DNA of 64,000 bases from positions 1,419,001-1,483,000 of the forward strand of contig NZ_MQUA01000013.1 of NCBI RefSeq assembly GCF_002943715.1. Reading direction: 5' to 3'. The position numbers were made by a program, and so were the translations under genes. Position 1 is the first letter of the stretch. Each line of letters opens with the position of its first letter. Source of the stretch: Polaribacter filamentus. Its GTDB lineage: Bacteria > Bacteroidota > Bacteroidia > Flavobacteriales > Flavobacteriaceae. This document shows positions 37,815 through 47,263 of this stretch, piece by piece. The notes under the pieces were generated by a model, which saw only the letters and a program-made list of their open reading frames with translations, was not told the DNA's origin and searched no databases.

Positions 37815-39473
37815 ATGAGAATTAAAAACTTGATATTAATAATTACTACTCTTTTTTCATTTTCAGCCTATGCCCAAGATATGGCAGAATACACAAGTGG
37901 CTGGGAAGGAATTTTAGAAAATCCGAAAGTATTCAATCTAAAAGTTGAAATAGAAAATTTAGGGAAGGAAAATGCAAAATTTAAAATTTCTAACAACAAA
38001 AAAATTATTGATTACCCAATTATAGCAAAGAATAATAAACAGTTAGAAATTCCATTTGCAGAAAATTATTCTTTTAAAGGTATGTTATCTAAAAATGGCA
38101 AAGAAATTAACGGATTCATAAAGTCTGGAATACTTCTTTATCACTTAAAACTTACACAATCAGACAATAACTCTTTTTTAGGTACTTGGAATATATTAAT
38201 GATAGATGAGTTAAAATCATTAAATTTTAATTTAAGTGTTGAAAATGGAGAAGGAAATAAGTATGAAGCTTATCCAATTTTTGGAGATAACCGATTTACA
38301 GGAACTTGGTGTGACAATTTTCAAAAAGAAAATAATTTGATTTCGTTTATTGATTTTAAAACTGGATTACAGTTTAAAGGAAAGCTAGAAAAAAATGAAA
38401 TTCAATTAAGCATACTTTTAGGAGACAATTTACTTACAGAAATAGAACTAAAAAAATCTATAACCGATTGGGAAATTGGTGGTTTCAAAAATGACAACAG
38501 GAACACTTCCATTCTAAAACTTACTGAAATGGAAAACCTTATTTCAAAGGATTCATTTCCTAATACACATTCTGTTGTGATTTCAAAAAAAGGAGAAATT
38601 ATATATGAAAATTATTTTGATGGTTACAATGCAAATATTCCACACGATATGAAATCTGCTTCAAAAAGTATTTCATCCGCAATTGTTGGTCTAGCTAAAG
38701 ATAAGTCACTATTTAAAAATGTTGACCAATCTATTTTTGATTTTCTACCTGAAAAATATCAAACTTATAATGACAGTCTAAAAACGAAAATTGATATTCA
38801 GAGTCTTTTAACAATGAGTTCTGGAATAGATGCTATAGATTATGGCATCAATGCAAATCCAAAATCTTCTGCAACAGAAGATAATTACCAAAGAACACCT
38901 GATTGGATTGAAGCAATTCTAAAAGCTCCAATGATTCATAAGCCAAATACTAAGGCTAATTATGGTTCAGCAAACCCCTCTTTGCTAGGTGTTGCTATGG
39001 ATTCAATTGTTTCTGAACCTTTGGAATTTTTTATTGATAAGTTTTTATTTCAAAAATTGGAAATTTCAAATTACATTATTCAAACGGATTTAAGAGATAA
39101 ACCATATTTTGGAGGTGGAATGTACCTCACTCCAAAAGATATGTTGAAATTTGGAGAACTTTATCTGAATAAAGGAAAATGGAAATCAAAACGTATTATA
39201 TCTAGAAAATGGGTTCAAAACTCATTTAAAAACTATCGTAATTTAGAGAATGTGACTGATAAAAACGGTTATGGATATTTATGGTGGCATAATACTTATA
39301 ACGCTAACGAAAAGAACATAAAATCTATTGAAGCAAGAGGAAATGGAGGACAATATATTTTTGTAATTCCTTGTTTACAAACAGTTGTTGTTATTACATC
39401 TGGAAATTACAGAAATGGAAAAACACAACAACCAGAAATAATTTTTGAAAAACATATTTTACCTTACCTTTAA
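37815..39473 (+). CDS. Cassette 6: exported serine hydrolase, beta-lactamase family, 552 aa
   Basis: A signal peptide (LILIITTLFSFSAYA) is followed by a beta-rich domain (about 25-215) unlike any I recognise, then a class C beta-lactamase-like domain with S281-A-S-K284 (KSASKSISSAIVG), LLTMSSGID and a glycine-rich C-terminal motif (ARGNGGQYIFVIP). The fold is shared by esterases, peptidases and lactamases; substrate unknown. It follows an AraC regulator in the same cassette, which suggests induction by a substrate or product. Confidence 0.85.
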   Translation: MRIKNLILIITTLFSFSAYAQDMAEYTSGWEGILENPKVFNLKVEIENLGKENAKFKISNNKKIIDYPIIAKNNKQLEIPFAENYSFKGMLSKNGKEINGFIKSGILLYHLKLTQSDNNSFLGTWNILMIDELKSLNFNLSVENGEGNKYEAYPIFGDNRFTGTWCDNFQKENNLISFIDFKTGLQFKGKLEKNEIQLSILLGDNLLTEIELKKSITDWEIGGFKNDNRNTSILKLTEMENLISKDSFPNTHSVVISKKGEIIYENYFDGYNANIPHDMKSASKSISSAIVGLAKDKSLFKNVDQSIFDFLPEKYQTYNDSLKTKIDIQSLLTMSSGIDAIDYGINANPKSSATEDNYQRTPDWIEAILKAPMIHKPNTKANYGSANPSLLGVAMDSIVSEPLEFFIDKFLFQKLEISNYIIQTDLRDKPYFGGGMYLTPKDMLKFGELYLNKGKWKSKRIISRKWVQNSFKNYRNLENVTDKNGYGYLWWHNTYNANEKNIKSIEARGNGGQYIFVIPCLQTVVVITSGNYRNGKTQQPEIIFEKHILPYL

Positions 39474-39490
39474 TATAGATAAAAGTCAGT

Positions 39491-39622
39491 TGCCAACAAT
39501 GTATAAAAATAATAGCGGTTTTAGTACTAAATTCAAAGTTTATATCTCTGTATAAAGCTTAGTTATAGTCCAAAAGGTTTAAGTCTTGAAATCCGCTACT
39601 ACTCTTATACTAACCGTTGGCA
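39491..39622 (+). repeat. attC-like site 6 (type B, 132 bp)
   Basis: Boxes TGCCAAC and GTTGGCA. Outer stem ATAGCGGTTTTAGTA faces a segment containing GAAATCCGCTACTA. Same subtype as site 5. Confidence 0.8.
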
Positions 39623-39648
39623 ACTATTACTCACTCAAAATCTGAAAA

Positions 39649-39915
39649 ATGGCGAATAAATTAGAATCTGGAATAATAATTGGAATGATCTCAAAATTAT
39701 CTAACGAAATTGCAATGACAAAAGCGTTGCAATACACACAATTAAGATTATTAGCAAAATCACAAAATTTAGATTTCGAAAAAGTTTTGAAAAACGTTGA
39801 ATCTTTGCACGCTCAATACATGCTAAAGACAATAGACGATTTTGAGGATATTGAGAAACAGGCGACTGATTTTCTCGAAGAGAACCCTGAACTTGACAAC
39901 CGAAACGAATCATAG
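39649..39915 (+). CDS. Cassette 7: small helical protein of unknown function, 88 aa
   Basis: The product is helical and acidic at the C-terminus (ATDFLEENPELDNRNES), with no signal peptide. It is the only gene of a 525-bp cassette whose ends pair as GTTGGCAACT / AGTTGCCAAC. I do not recognise a domain. Confidence 0.6.
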   Translation: MANKLESGIIIGMISKLSNEIAMTKALQYTQLRLLAKSQNLDFEKVLKNVESLHAQYMLKTIDDFEDIEKQATDFLEENPELDNRNES

Positions 39916-40013
39916 AAGAAATAAAATCTGAATTATTCATAATATTTTGAATTTAAACTCATTCACTTTAAAATTGGCGGAATGAAAAACCATAATCTGA
40001 AAAAATAGACAGT

Positions 40014-40147
40014 TGCCAACACCTTGTATAATTTATTGCTGTCAAATCGCTTACTTACGAAAATCCTCGAGGATTTTCTTGGTTAGTGTTTTATTTATTA
40101 ACTTTATTGCTTAACCACGCAACAAACCATACAAAACCAAGTTGGCA
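40014..40147 (+). repeat. attC-like site 7 (type A, 134 bp)
   Basis: Boxes TGCCAAC and GTTGGCA. The central hairpin is GAAAATCC/GGATTTTC, a paired change from the GAAAGTCC/GGACTTTC of other sites. Confidence 0.88.
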
Positions 40148-40180
40148 GTAATTACGAATCAACATAAAATTGAATTAAGA

Positions 40181-41009
40181 ATGAAATTCTATAAAATAAA
40201 AAAAATAATAATAGTACTCGGAATAATTGGACTGTTCATTGGAGGAGTTTTAATTTACAATAATCATATAGAAAATAAGTATAGAACACCTTATTCAACT
40301 CAAAAAAAGAGAAAAACAACTATTTTAATAAAAAAACCCAAATGATACAGCACAAAAATTTGTTGAAAAACAATTGAAATCACCAAACACGTTATTAACT
40401 TATACAATACTTAAGAATGAAATTTCAGATACACCCTTAAAAACTGAAATTTTAACAGATATATTATTAGAAAAAAAAGAGAGCATAACCGAAAATAAAT
40501 TAAAAATTCTTTTAAAAACACTTTACGATGAGCGTAAAAACAGAACAGGGTTTACTCATCACGAAACACCAAATACAATAGCAGTTTACGCTTATTTAAC
40601 TAAAGAAAAAGCAAATTCAGGAATGGGTCAATGGGTTGCAATGATTTCAAAAACAAATATGAATGATAATTCTATTCCTGAATTCAAAATAAATAAAATA
40701 CAACTTAATTCTATTGCCCAAAAAAAAGAATCTATATTGGGGTTATCGAATAAAAAAAGGCGAGAAATATGGAAGAAAATAATATTAGCTGAAAGATATG
40801 GTTCCGAAATGGCGCATAAAATACATCCAATAAAAGCAGGTAGTACTCAAGAGGATTTAGTGATAGGAGGAAAATTAATTGAAAAATGGCAATTAGTACG
40901 AGAAAATGAAATTATCAAAGAATATAAAATTAATCAACAAATTTTAGATTCAATTACGCTAGAAGGACTTACACAAGGGTGGGCTTTTCCAGAATATTTA
41001 CCTAAATAA
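40181..41009 (+). pseudogene. Cassette 8: membrane-anchored protein, frameshifted
   Basis: ATG 40181 encodes an N-terminal membrane helix (IIIVLGIIGLFIGGVLIY) and a basic linker, ending at a TGA (40343-40345). The codons after an A7 run (40330-40336) in another frame read NPNDTAQKFVEKQLKSPNTL and continue without a break to 41009, so one A too many has split a protein of about 275 residues. The soluble part is unrecognised. The TTG at 40142 belongs to the attC site and is not a start. Confidence 0.65.
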
Positions 41010-41033
41010 AAACAGACTCAAAAATAATAAAAC

Positions 41034-41669
41034 ATGAATTACGAAAATTGTCCGAATTGCAATAAATCATTGAATGGGTTTTTTAGTGCAGATTTACTTC
41101 TTGAGTCTAAAGTAAAATTCATTAATAAACATTTGAAACAAGATAAAGGAGCATATTGTACAAATTGCTCAAAACCTTTGTTAAAGAAAATAGCAGATAC
41201 ATTTAGAAAGGAAAAAACAGATATTGAAAGACGACTTCAACAAATAATACATTATATTCCTGTTATGACAAGTCCTTCACCTGTTAATTGGGATTATGAA
41301 GTTTTAGAAATGGTTTCTGCTCAAACAACATCTGGAACAGGATTCGCGACTGAATTATCAAGGTCCTTTAATGACTTTTTTGGTTCTGGCTCACAAACTA
41401 CGAACAGAAAAATAGAAAGAGCGACGAATTTGTGTAAAGCAGATTTAAGAGTACAATGTGTGAGACAAGGAGGAAATGCAGTTATTTCAACTGACATTGA
41501 TTTTAATGAAATTGGTACAGGAAGTACAAATATGTTAATGGTTTGTATGGCAGGAACAGCAATTCGAGTTACTGATATGGAAAATTTTAGCGCAAAAAAT
41601 AGAGACACAATTATTGAGGTTGTTGAATTAACCGAAAAATTGGAAGCAATAGCAACGGAAATAAAATAA
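41034..41669 (+). CDS. Cassette 8: zinc-ribbon plus YbjQ-like protein, 211 aa
   Basis: Two CxxC pairs (CPNCNKS, CTNCSKP) at about residues 6-45 form a zinc ribbon. The C-terminal half (about 85-195) matches the YbjQ/DUF74 'heavy-metal-binding' fold: MVSAQTTSGTGFATE, then a repeated-helix region and RQGGNAVISTDID. It starts 24 bp after the split membrane gene in the same cassette. The role of YbjQ proteins is not established. Confidence 0.7.
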   Translation: MNYENCPNCNKSLNGFFSADLLLESKVKFINKHLKQDKGAYCTNCSKPLLKKIADTFRKEKTDIERRLQQIIHYIPVMTSPSPVNWDYEVLEMVSAQTTSGTGFATELSRSFNDFFGSGSQTTNRKIERATNLCKADLRVQCVRQGGNAVISTDIDFNEIGTGSTNMLMVCMAGTAIRVTDMENFSAKNRDTIIEVVELTEKLEAIATEIK

Positions 41670-41677
41670 AAAACTAC

Positions 41678-41809
41678 TGCCAACACCGTGTAAAATTAAT
41701 TGCTGGTTTTAGCCAATTTACGAAAGTCCTTGCGGACTTTCTATCTGTGATTTATTTACTAACTTTAGTGCTTAAAACACGCAACTAATCTTACACAAAC
41801 ACGTTGCCA
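41678..41809 (+). repeat. attC-like site 8 (type A, 132 bp)
   Basis: Boxes TGCCAAC and GTTGCCA. Outer stem GTGTAAAATTAATTGC faces GCAACTAATCTTACAC; central hairpin GAAAGTCC/GGACTTTC. Confidence 0.88.
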
Positions 41810-41842
41810 TTCATTGGCGAAACGCACTCAAAATCTTAAAAT

Positions 41843-42097
41843 ATGAATAAAATAAAACTGACTTTGATTTTTTTACTAATATTCACTTTAGAATGTTTTA
41901 GCCAAGACTCTGGAAACAACGGAATAAGAAATACAGCAATTAGTAGTGGAATTGGATTAGGAAGTGTTTTGGCTGTGGTGGTTTCTTGGGAAAGAAATAA
42001 ATCAGTTCTTTTAGCATTTTTTCACGGTATTTTTAGTTGGTTGTATGTTTTATATTTTGTGCTAACCAGAAAACCAGAAGAAAGACATAAAAAATAA
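41843..42097 (+). CDS. Cassette 9: small membrane protein, 84 aa
   Basis: A cleavable signal (LTLIFLLIFTLECFSQ) precedes two hydrophobic segments (GIGLGSVLAVVVSW, LAFFHGIFSWLYVLYFVL) and a basic tail. It resembles short membrane proteins found in Bacteroidota cassette arrays; function unknown. Confidence 0.6.
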   Translation: MNKIKLTLIFLLIFTLECFSQDSGNNGIRNTAISSGIGLGSVLAVVVSWERNKSVLLAFFHGIFSWLYVLYFVLTRKPEERHKK

Positions 42098-42214
42098 ATC
42101 AGAACTGAAACCAGTTGATACAAACTGAACTATGCGCAGAATTTAAAAGTTGTGGAATTACTCACTCAATCGGGATTGAAAATGTTTGCAGACTACAATA
42201 TTTTATGATTAATT

Positions 42215-42421
42215 ATGAAAACAGAAACTAAATCAATAATAAAAGGAGGAATCGTTGGCGGAGTTGTTTATGCTGGAATTATGGCTGGGTTTGACTATAC
42301 CGACGGACAAGATTTTAGAATCTGGAGATTTATATTCAATGCTTTATTTTTTGGTATATGTATGGGATTTATCACGCGAAATAGTCTAAAAAAACAAGCG
42401 GAAAAGAGAAGTAAGAACTGA
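42215..42421 (+). CDS. Cassette 9: small membrane protein, 68 aa
   Basis: Two hydrophobic segments (GGIVGGVVYAGIMAGF and FIFNALFFGICMGFIT) and a basic C-terminus. It lies 117 bp after the first gene of the cassette. Function unknown. Confidence 0.55.
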   Translation: MKTETKSIIKGGIVGGVVYAGIMAGFDYTDGQDFRIWRFIFNALFFGICMGFITRNSLKKQAEKRSKN

Positions 42422-42436
42422 ATAAAAACAACGAAA

Positions 42437-42568
42437 TGGCAACACCGTGTATAATTAATGGCTGGTTTTAGCTTACTTACGAAAGTCCTCGCGGACTTTC
42501 TATCTGTGATTTATTTGCTAACCTTAGTGCTTAAAACACGCCACTAATCATACACAATCACGTTGCCA
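42437..42568 (+). repeat. attC-like site 9 (type A, 132 bp)
   Basis: Boxes TGGCAAC and GTTGCCA. Outer stem GTGTATAATTAATGGC faces GCCACTAATCATACAC: TTGC/GCAA of other sites has become TGGC/GCCA on both sides. Confidence 0.9.
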
Positions 42569-42725
42569 TTCATTGACCAACGAACTTCAAAAATTATGAA
42601 TATAAAAAAAACGAAAATGAAATTAAAAGAATTAGAAAAACTAAAGTGTATAATTTTAACATCAATTATTTTAGTGTTATTTTTTTCAAAAAACAATATT
42701 TACTCTCAATCCAAAGACTTAAAAT

Positions 42726-43707
42726 ACCCGTTGTGCATTTAAACAATATTGACTTTTAAATTGTTTATATTCCTATTAAAAACAAATTTGTTAATGTATT
42801 GAATGATAGTTAGTGCTGTTAATTTTGAGAGAATTCTTGTCTTAAAACCTTCAAAAGTTTTCGCATAATTATTCCGTATTTTAAACTGGTCACAAAGTTG
42901 AGAAAACAAGGTCTCAATTCGTTTTCTTTTCTTCCTAAAAATATACGTTTGTTTTTTGTAATTCTGTTGATTTTTACGCATTGGAACTTCTAATTTAATT
43001 TGTTTACTCTCAAATAAATCTAACTGATAGTCCGCACTTAGGTATCCTTTGTCCCCTAAAACCACACAGTTATTAAACTGATTTTTAATGTCTTTTAAAT
43101 AATGAATATCATGTACAGAAGCTTTGCTAATATCAAAACTTTTAAACACGCCATCAATAGAACAAACAGCATGTATTTTATAGCCATAATAATGCATGTT
43201 TTGACTAGCACAATAACCTCTATTTGGGGCTGAATAAAAGTACTCTTTACAAACTTTACTTCTCCCGCTTCTTGAGAGTTTTACAATCTCCAAAGGCATA
43301 CTATCTACTACATAATAGTTTTCAAACTCCGTGAACTTATTGGAGAGTTGAGTTCTTATAAATTCAATGGCAAAAAATAATTTTCGCTTCCGTTTATTGT
43401 AAACTGATCGCTCTATTTTAGCAAACAAATATTCTGGAATATCCCGAAACAACTGACATTCACTGTCTATACCCATATATTCTGCTGTTAAATTCATAGC
43501 GATTAATTCAATGTCTTTTAGTTTTGGTTTCCTGTTTTGACGTAAAAATTGTTCCTTTTCTGTAATTGTGGCTAAGACTTCTAAAATTTTATCGTAATTT
43601 GCTCTAAAGTTATTCATCGTATTTAATCGATTGATTGTCAATTAAATATACGACTTTTAATAGTCAAATGAATAACTTTTTTTAACTATTTATAATGCAC
43701 AACGGGT
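42726..43707 (-). mobile_element. IS982-family insertion sequence, 982 bp
   Basis: Terminal inverted repeats ACCCGTTGTGCATT / AATGCACAACGGGT bound the element. A 7-bp target duplication TTAAAAT flanks it (42719-42725 and 43708-43714). It carries one intact transposase gene on the minus strand. Confidence 0.95.
42739..43641 (-). CDS. IS982-family transposase
   Basis: The 300-residue protein has the acidic catalytic residues expected for the family: YVVDSMPLEIV (Asp), VVLGDKGYLSADYQ (Asp) and a Glu in KRKRIETLFSQLCDQFKI. It is complete and in one frame, so the element may be active. Confidence 0.9.
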   Translation of the reverse strand: MTINRLNTMNNFRANYDKILEVLATITEKEQFLRQNRKPKLKDIELIAMNLTAEYMGIDSECQLFRDIPEYLFAKIERSVYNKRKRKLFFAIEFIRTQLSNKFTEFENYYVVDSMPLEIVKLSRSGRSKVCKEYFYSAPNRGYCASQNMHYYGYKIHAVCSIDGVFKSFDISKASVHDIHYLKDIKNQFNNCVVLGDKGYLSADYQLDLFESKQIKLEVPMRKNQQNYKKQTYIFRKKRKRIETLFSQLCDQFKIRNNYAKTFEGFKTRILSKLTALTIIQYINKFVFNRNINNLKVNIV

Positions 43708-44324
43708 TTAAAATATAAAAATATAATCAGTATAAAGAAAAATATGTTTAGCACACTTTTACTGAAAGATAACAATAGTCTTATTTTTAATCAATCTAAA
43801 CCAAGCTCTAATTTATTTAATAATACTTTTTCAGATTACAATATCTCTTTCCAAAGAAGAGTAAACTCTCGTTTATTTTTAGGAATAGATTATTATAGCT
43901 TTAATTCATTTAATGAAATAGATCCTATTAGTCTTTCTTTAAGTCTTGCTGGATTAGAAAGAAAGAATTTTTTATCTAAAACAGGAATTCAACAAGTAAG
44001 GATTAGCGGATTTTATACTATTCTAAATAACAATAATTTTATAATTAGAGCTGGATTATATATTCCATTTTTTCAAGAAAAAACGACAGATTTAACTCTA
44101 ATTTATCATGAAAAAATGAATGAAAATAATTTAGTCTATAATTCTGCATCCGACAAAGACAGCAAGTTATATTTAGGAATTGTTACTCCTGAAGTTGCAG
44201 TTGATTTTCTATATAATTTTAACTTTTTAGAAGCAGGTATTTCTACATCTTGGAATTCAACTACAAGTGAAAATGAACCAATAATAAGATTTTCCGCAGT
44301 ATTAAATATTAATTTATAAAAAAT

Positions 44325-44516
44325 ATGAGTTTTAGAAAACAAGATTTAAAATTGGGAAAGTTTACTTTAATCCGAAATTTTATTTTTATAATAATTGTAT
44401 CTTTTAGCAGTTGCATAGAAGAAGAAATTTGCACTAAACAAGTCAATATACCAATATGGAATGAACAAGAACAAATATTTGAGGATAATTTTCAAGAACT
44501 TCCTTGTGATGCTTAA
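44325..44516 (+). CDS. Cassette 10: small lipoprotein, 63 aa
   Basis: A hydrophobic segment (FIFIIIVSFSSC) with a lipobox cysteine is followed by a short acidic tail with two more cysteines. It begins 5 bp after the split barrel gene, so it shared an operon with it. Function unknown. Confidence 0.55.
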   Translation: MSFRKQDLKLGKFTLIRNFIFIIIVSFSSCIEEEICTKQVNIPIWNEQEQIFEDNFQELPCDA

Positions 44517-44569
44517 TAAAACAATTCGAATTAATGAAAGTATAATTATAAATTGAAAAAACAACGAAA

Positions 44570-44702
44570 TGGCAACACCGTATATAATTTATTGCTAGTT
44601 CTAGCCTACTTACGAAAGTCCTCGCGGACTTTCCTGGTCAGTAATTATTTACTAAATTAGTTGCTTAAAACACGCAACAAACCATATACAACAACGTTGT
44701 AA
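44570..44702 (+). repeat. attC-like site 10 (type A, 133 bp)
   Basis: Boxes TGGCAAC and GTTGTAA. Central hairpin GAAAGTCC/GGACTTTC. Confidence 0.9.
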
Positions 44703-44766
44703 CACATTGTTAACGATGACAATTCCTGAAATAGGTTGACAAAAAATTAAACACTTTTAGCAACTT

Positions 44767-45177
44767 ATGACACTAACAAAAAAACACCCCTGTCCAAAAA
44801 AGAAGTATCAAAAAATTGGTTTTGATCTCAAACTTTCCATCATTGACCAAATTACAAACGGTCAGATTTCTGTAAATTATGCAGCTAAATTGCATGGAAT
44901 TTCTCGATCATCTATTACCTATTGGATGAAAAAATTGCGTTCCTTTGAACAAAATTCTAAAACAATGAGTAAAAATCAAGAACTTAAAAAACTCAAAGAA
45001 CGTGTCGAAGAACTCGAGTTCGTTAAAGACTTTCAACAAATGATAATCGCTGATTTTGAGAATAGTACAAATCTTGGATTCGCAAAAAAGTTATTGCCCG
45101 AAGCACTGTACAAAGAAGTGGAGAAAAAAATGAAAGACCTTTCAAAGAGAAATGGATCCACCAATGCTTCGGTATAA
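44767..45177 (+). CDS. IS3 OrfA (copy 1)
   Basis: The 136-residue DNA-binding part of the transposase has a helix-turn-helix (SVNYAAKLHGISRSSITYWM) and a C-terminal leucine-zipper-like coiled coil (LKKLKERVEELEFVKDFQQM). An A7 run (45124-45130) near its end is a likely -1 frameshift site for making OrfAB. Confidence 0.92.
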   Translation: MTLTKKHPCPKKKYQKIGFDLKLSIIDQITNGQISVNYAAKLHGISRSSITYWMKKLRSFEQNSKTMSKNQELKKLKERVEELEFVKDFQQMIIADFENSTNLGFAKKLLPEALYKEVEKKMKDLSKRNGSTNASV

Positions 45178-46013
45178 GCAGACAGGCTTATTACAAAAGA
45201 ATCAAAAAACAAGAATTAGAACAAAAACAAGCACTTATTATCTTTGAGCTAATAAAGCCCATTAGGCTTTTACAGCCTCGTTATGGTTGTGCAAAAGTAT
45301 ATTTGGATATCAAGGGTGATTTAATCAAAAACGGCATTAAAATGGGGCGTGACAAGTTCTACGCCTTAATGAGAAACTATGGCTTATTGATTAAGAAAAC
45401 TAAAAAATATCATATTACAACTGACTCTAATCATGGCTTTTACAAATCAGAAGATTTAACTGTAAACCTTGAAATTATAAACGCAGAACAAGTATTTGTA
45501 AGCGATATAACCTACATTAAATTAGCATCACAACATGCCTATTTAGCGCTGGTTACGGATGCCTATTCTAAAAAAGTAATGGGCTATAAAATAGATACAA
45601 ATATGAAAGTAAAACTAGTAAAAGATGCTCTGGAAATGGCTGGCAATAATCGAATTTACAAACATCAAAACACAATTCATCACTCTGATAGAGGGATACA
45701 ATATTGCTGTCCTGATTTTGCAGATTTTGCCAAAGCAAAAAACATGACTTTAAGTACAACTCAAAACTCAAGCCCATACGAAAATGCTGTAGCTGAAAGG
45801 ATTAATGGAATTCTAAAACAAGAATTTGGATTAGGGAAAACGATTCCAAACTTTAAAACAGCTCAAAAAATGGTCAAACAGGCTATTGAAATTTATAACA
45901 ACCATAGAAGACATTACTCAGTAGAGTTGAAAACACCCGAGTTTGCTCACAAAAACCAACAACACAAATACAAATCTTATAGAAAAATGAAAAAATCTAT
46001 TTTAAATACGTAA
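45122..46013 (+). CDS. IS3 OrfB, integrase-type DDE domain (copy 1), expressed by -1 frameshift
   Basis: The -1 frame is open from the A7 run at 45124-45130 and reads KNERPFKEKWIHQCFGISRQ and AYYKRIKKQ before the ATG at 45303. Catalytic residues: FVSDITYIKL (Asp), HHSDRGIQYCC (Asp), YENAVAERINGILKQEF (Glu). An independent start at 45303 would lose the conserved HTH-like lead-in, so synthesis as an OrfAB fusion is likely. Confidence 0.88.
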
Positions 46014-46168
46014 GGAATGTTGGTAACTTTTTTAAAACCCGGAGGGAATTTTTTAAAAAAGTTATCAATGTTCCGATTACTAAACACTATTTTTGATCAT
46101 AAAATTCATAACAAAAATTGACAACCTATTTCAGGAGAAGACACGAAAATAATAAGGCAGAACACTAA

Positions 46169-47044
46169 ATGCAACTACCAAACTTTTATTATGTAATGGT
46201 CTTGATAAATAAGGACAATGAGTTGGTTCAATATCCTTATTACGTAATTAACGATGAATTTTACGAAAAACTTAAAACCCATATTATTTTATATGTTATC
46301 AAGGTCGTGGATAAAAAGATAAAATCGTATGAGAAAACTCCAATTAAGAATATCAATTCAGGTTATATTCCTCCTAGAAAATTTGAGCCAGATGATAAAA
46401 TCTGGCGATATATGGACTTATATAAATTCGAAGATTTAGTTCAAACTTCCGCATTGTATATGTCTAGAATTGATATGTTTACGGATAATTTGGAAGGCAT
46501 TTCTCCAGAAAGCTGCAAAAATTCGATTCTTAGTGAAAGCCGACTTGACGATGAGGAAATGGAACAACAGTTGGAATTATTTAATGAGAGAACATCAATA
46601 AATCGAAAGAATGGATTTGTATGTTGCTGGCATTTGAACAAAAGTTTAAATCCTACTATGTGGCAGGAATATGGAAAAGATAATTCAGATTCTGTGGCTA
46701 TAGAAACTACGACAGGACAATTAAGAAAATCTTTCACTAGTACTACTTTACCTTTAATATATGAATATATCCGATATTTTGATGAACCGTTTTTTAATCA
46801 AGAGACTTACTGGTTCCCATCACTTTTCAAGCGAAGAGAGTTTGAATACGAACAAGAATTTCGTTGCGCTATTTATGCAGCCAATTTGTATGGCGCAAAA
46901 TTCACGAGATTAAATCTCAACCTCGAGCACCTAATTACTAAAATACATTTACATCCAAATGCTAAAATTGAACAAGTAAATAAAATTAAAAAAATGTTGA
47001 ACGACAAAAATTTGAAAATAGCGATTGAAATAAATAAAAATTAA
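46169..47044 (+). CDS. Cassette 11: DUF2971-like protein, 291 aa
   Basis: The pattern of DUF2971 is clear: KIWRYMDLYKFEDLVQTSALYMSRIDMF TDNLEG in its order, GFVCCWHLNKSLNPTMWQEYG, and FKRREFEYEQEFRCAIY. Members of this family occur next to toxin and defence genes; activity unknown. The gene starts 25 bp after the IS3 copy, which separates it from its attC site. Cassette ends still pair (GTTGTAACAC / GTGTTACAAC), dating the insertion after capture. Confidence 0.75.
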   Translation: MQLPNFYYVMVLINKDNELVQYPYYVINDEFYEKLKTHIILYVIKVVDKKIKSYEKTPIKNINSGYIPPRKFEPDDKIWRYMDLYKFEDLVQTSALYMSRIDMFTDNLEGISPESCKNSILSESRLDDEEMEQQLELFNERTSINRKNGFVCCWHLNKSLNPTMWQEYGKDNSDSVAIETTTGQLRKSFTSTTLPLIYEYIRYFDEPFFNQETYWFPSLFKRREFEYEQEFRCAIYAANLYGAKFTRLNLNLEHLITKIHLHPNAKIEQVNKIKKMLNDKNLKIAIEINKN

Positions 47045-47050
47045 AACGTG

Positions 47051-47184
47051 TTACAACACCGTATATAATTTATTGCTAGTTTCTAGCCTACTTACGAAAG
47101 CCCTCGCGGACTTTCTTGGTTTGTAATTATTTACTAAATTAGTTGCTTAAAACACGCAACAAACCATATACAACAACGTTACCT
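47051..47184 (+). repeat. attC-like site 11 (type A, 134 bp)
   Basis: Boxes TTACAAC and GTTACCT. Central hairpin GAAAGCCC/GGACTTTC has one mismatch. Confidence 0.88.
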
Positions 47185-47263
47185 GTAAGCTAAAACGAAC
47201 ATTTTGCTAACTTCAAAATTTAGGAATTAAAATTATGAATATTTACAAAAATCAGAATACAAA

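Larger units (their letters stand above)
42596..44319 (+). pseudogene. Cassette 10: exported barrel-like protein split by IS982
   Basis: ATG 42596 encodes a lysine-rich start and signal (IILTSIILVLFFSKNNIYSQ). The frame stops at the IS982-family element. Removing the element and one 7-bp target copy joins it in frame to 43715-44319 (YKNIISIKKNMFSTLLLKDN), giving about 244 residues. The mature part alternates polar and hydrophobic residues (RVNSRLFLGIDYYSF, VAVDFLYNFNFLEAGISTSW, ending FSAVLNINL), like a small outer-membrane barrel. Inactive as it stands. Confidence 0.75.
44717..46143 (+). mobile_element. IS3-family insertion sequence, copy 1, 1,427 bp
   Basis: Ends are TG...CA with imperfect 26-bp inverted repeats that share CCTGAAATAGGTTG. 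A 3-bp target duplication CGA flanks the element (44714-44716 and 46144-46146). Copy 2 (53789-55215) has the same length and identical proteins. The copy sits between attC site 10 and its gene, so it may block or supply transcription of the DUF2971 gene. Confidence 0.95.

Noticed and set aside
40142..40180. TTG start at 40142 for the cassette 8 membrane protein
   Set aside because: The TTG is part of the GTTGGCA box of attC site 7; ATG 40181 gives a normal membrane-anchor start.
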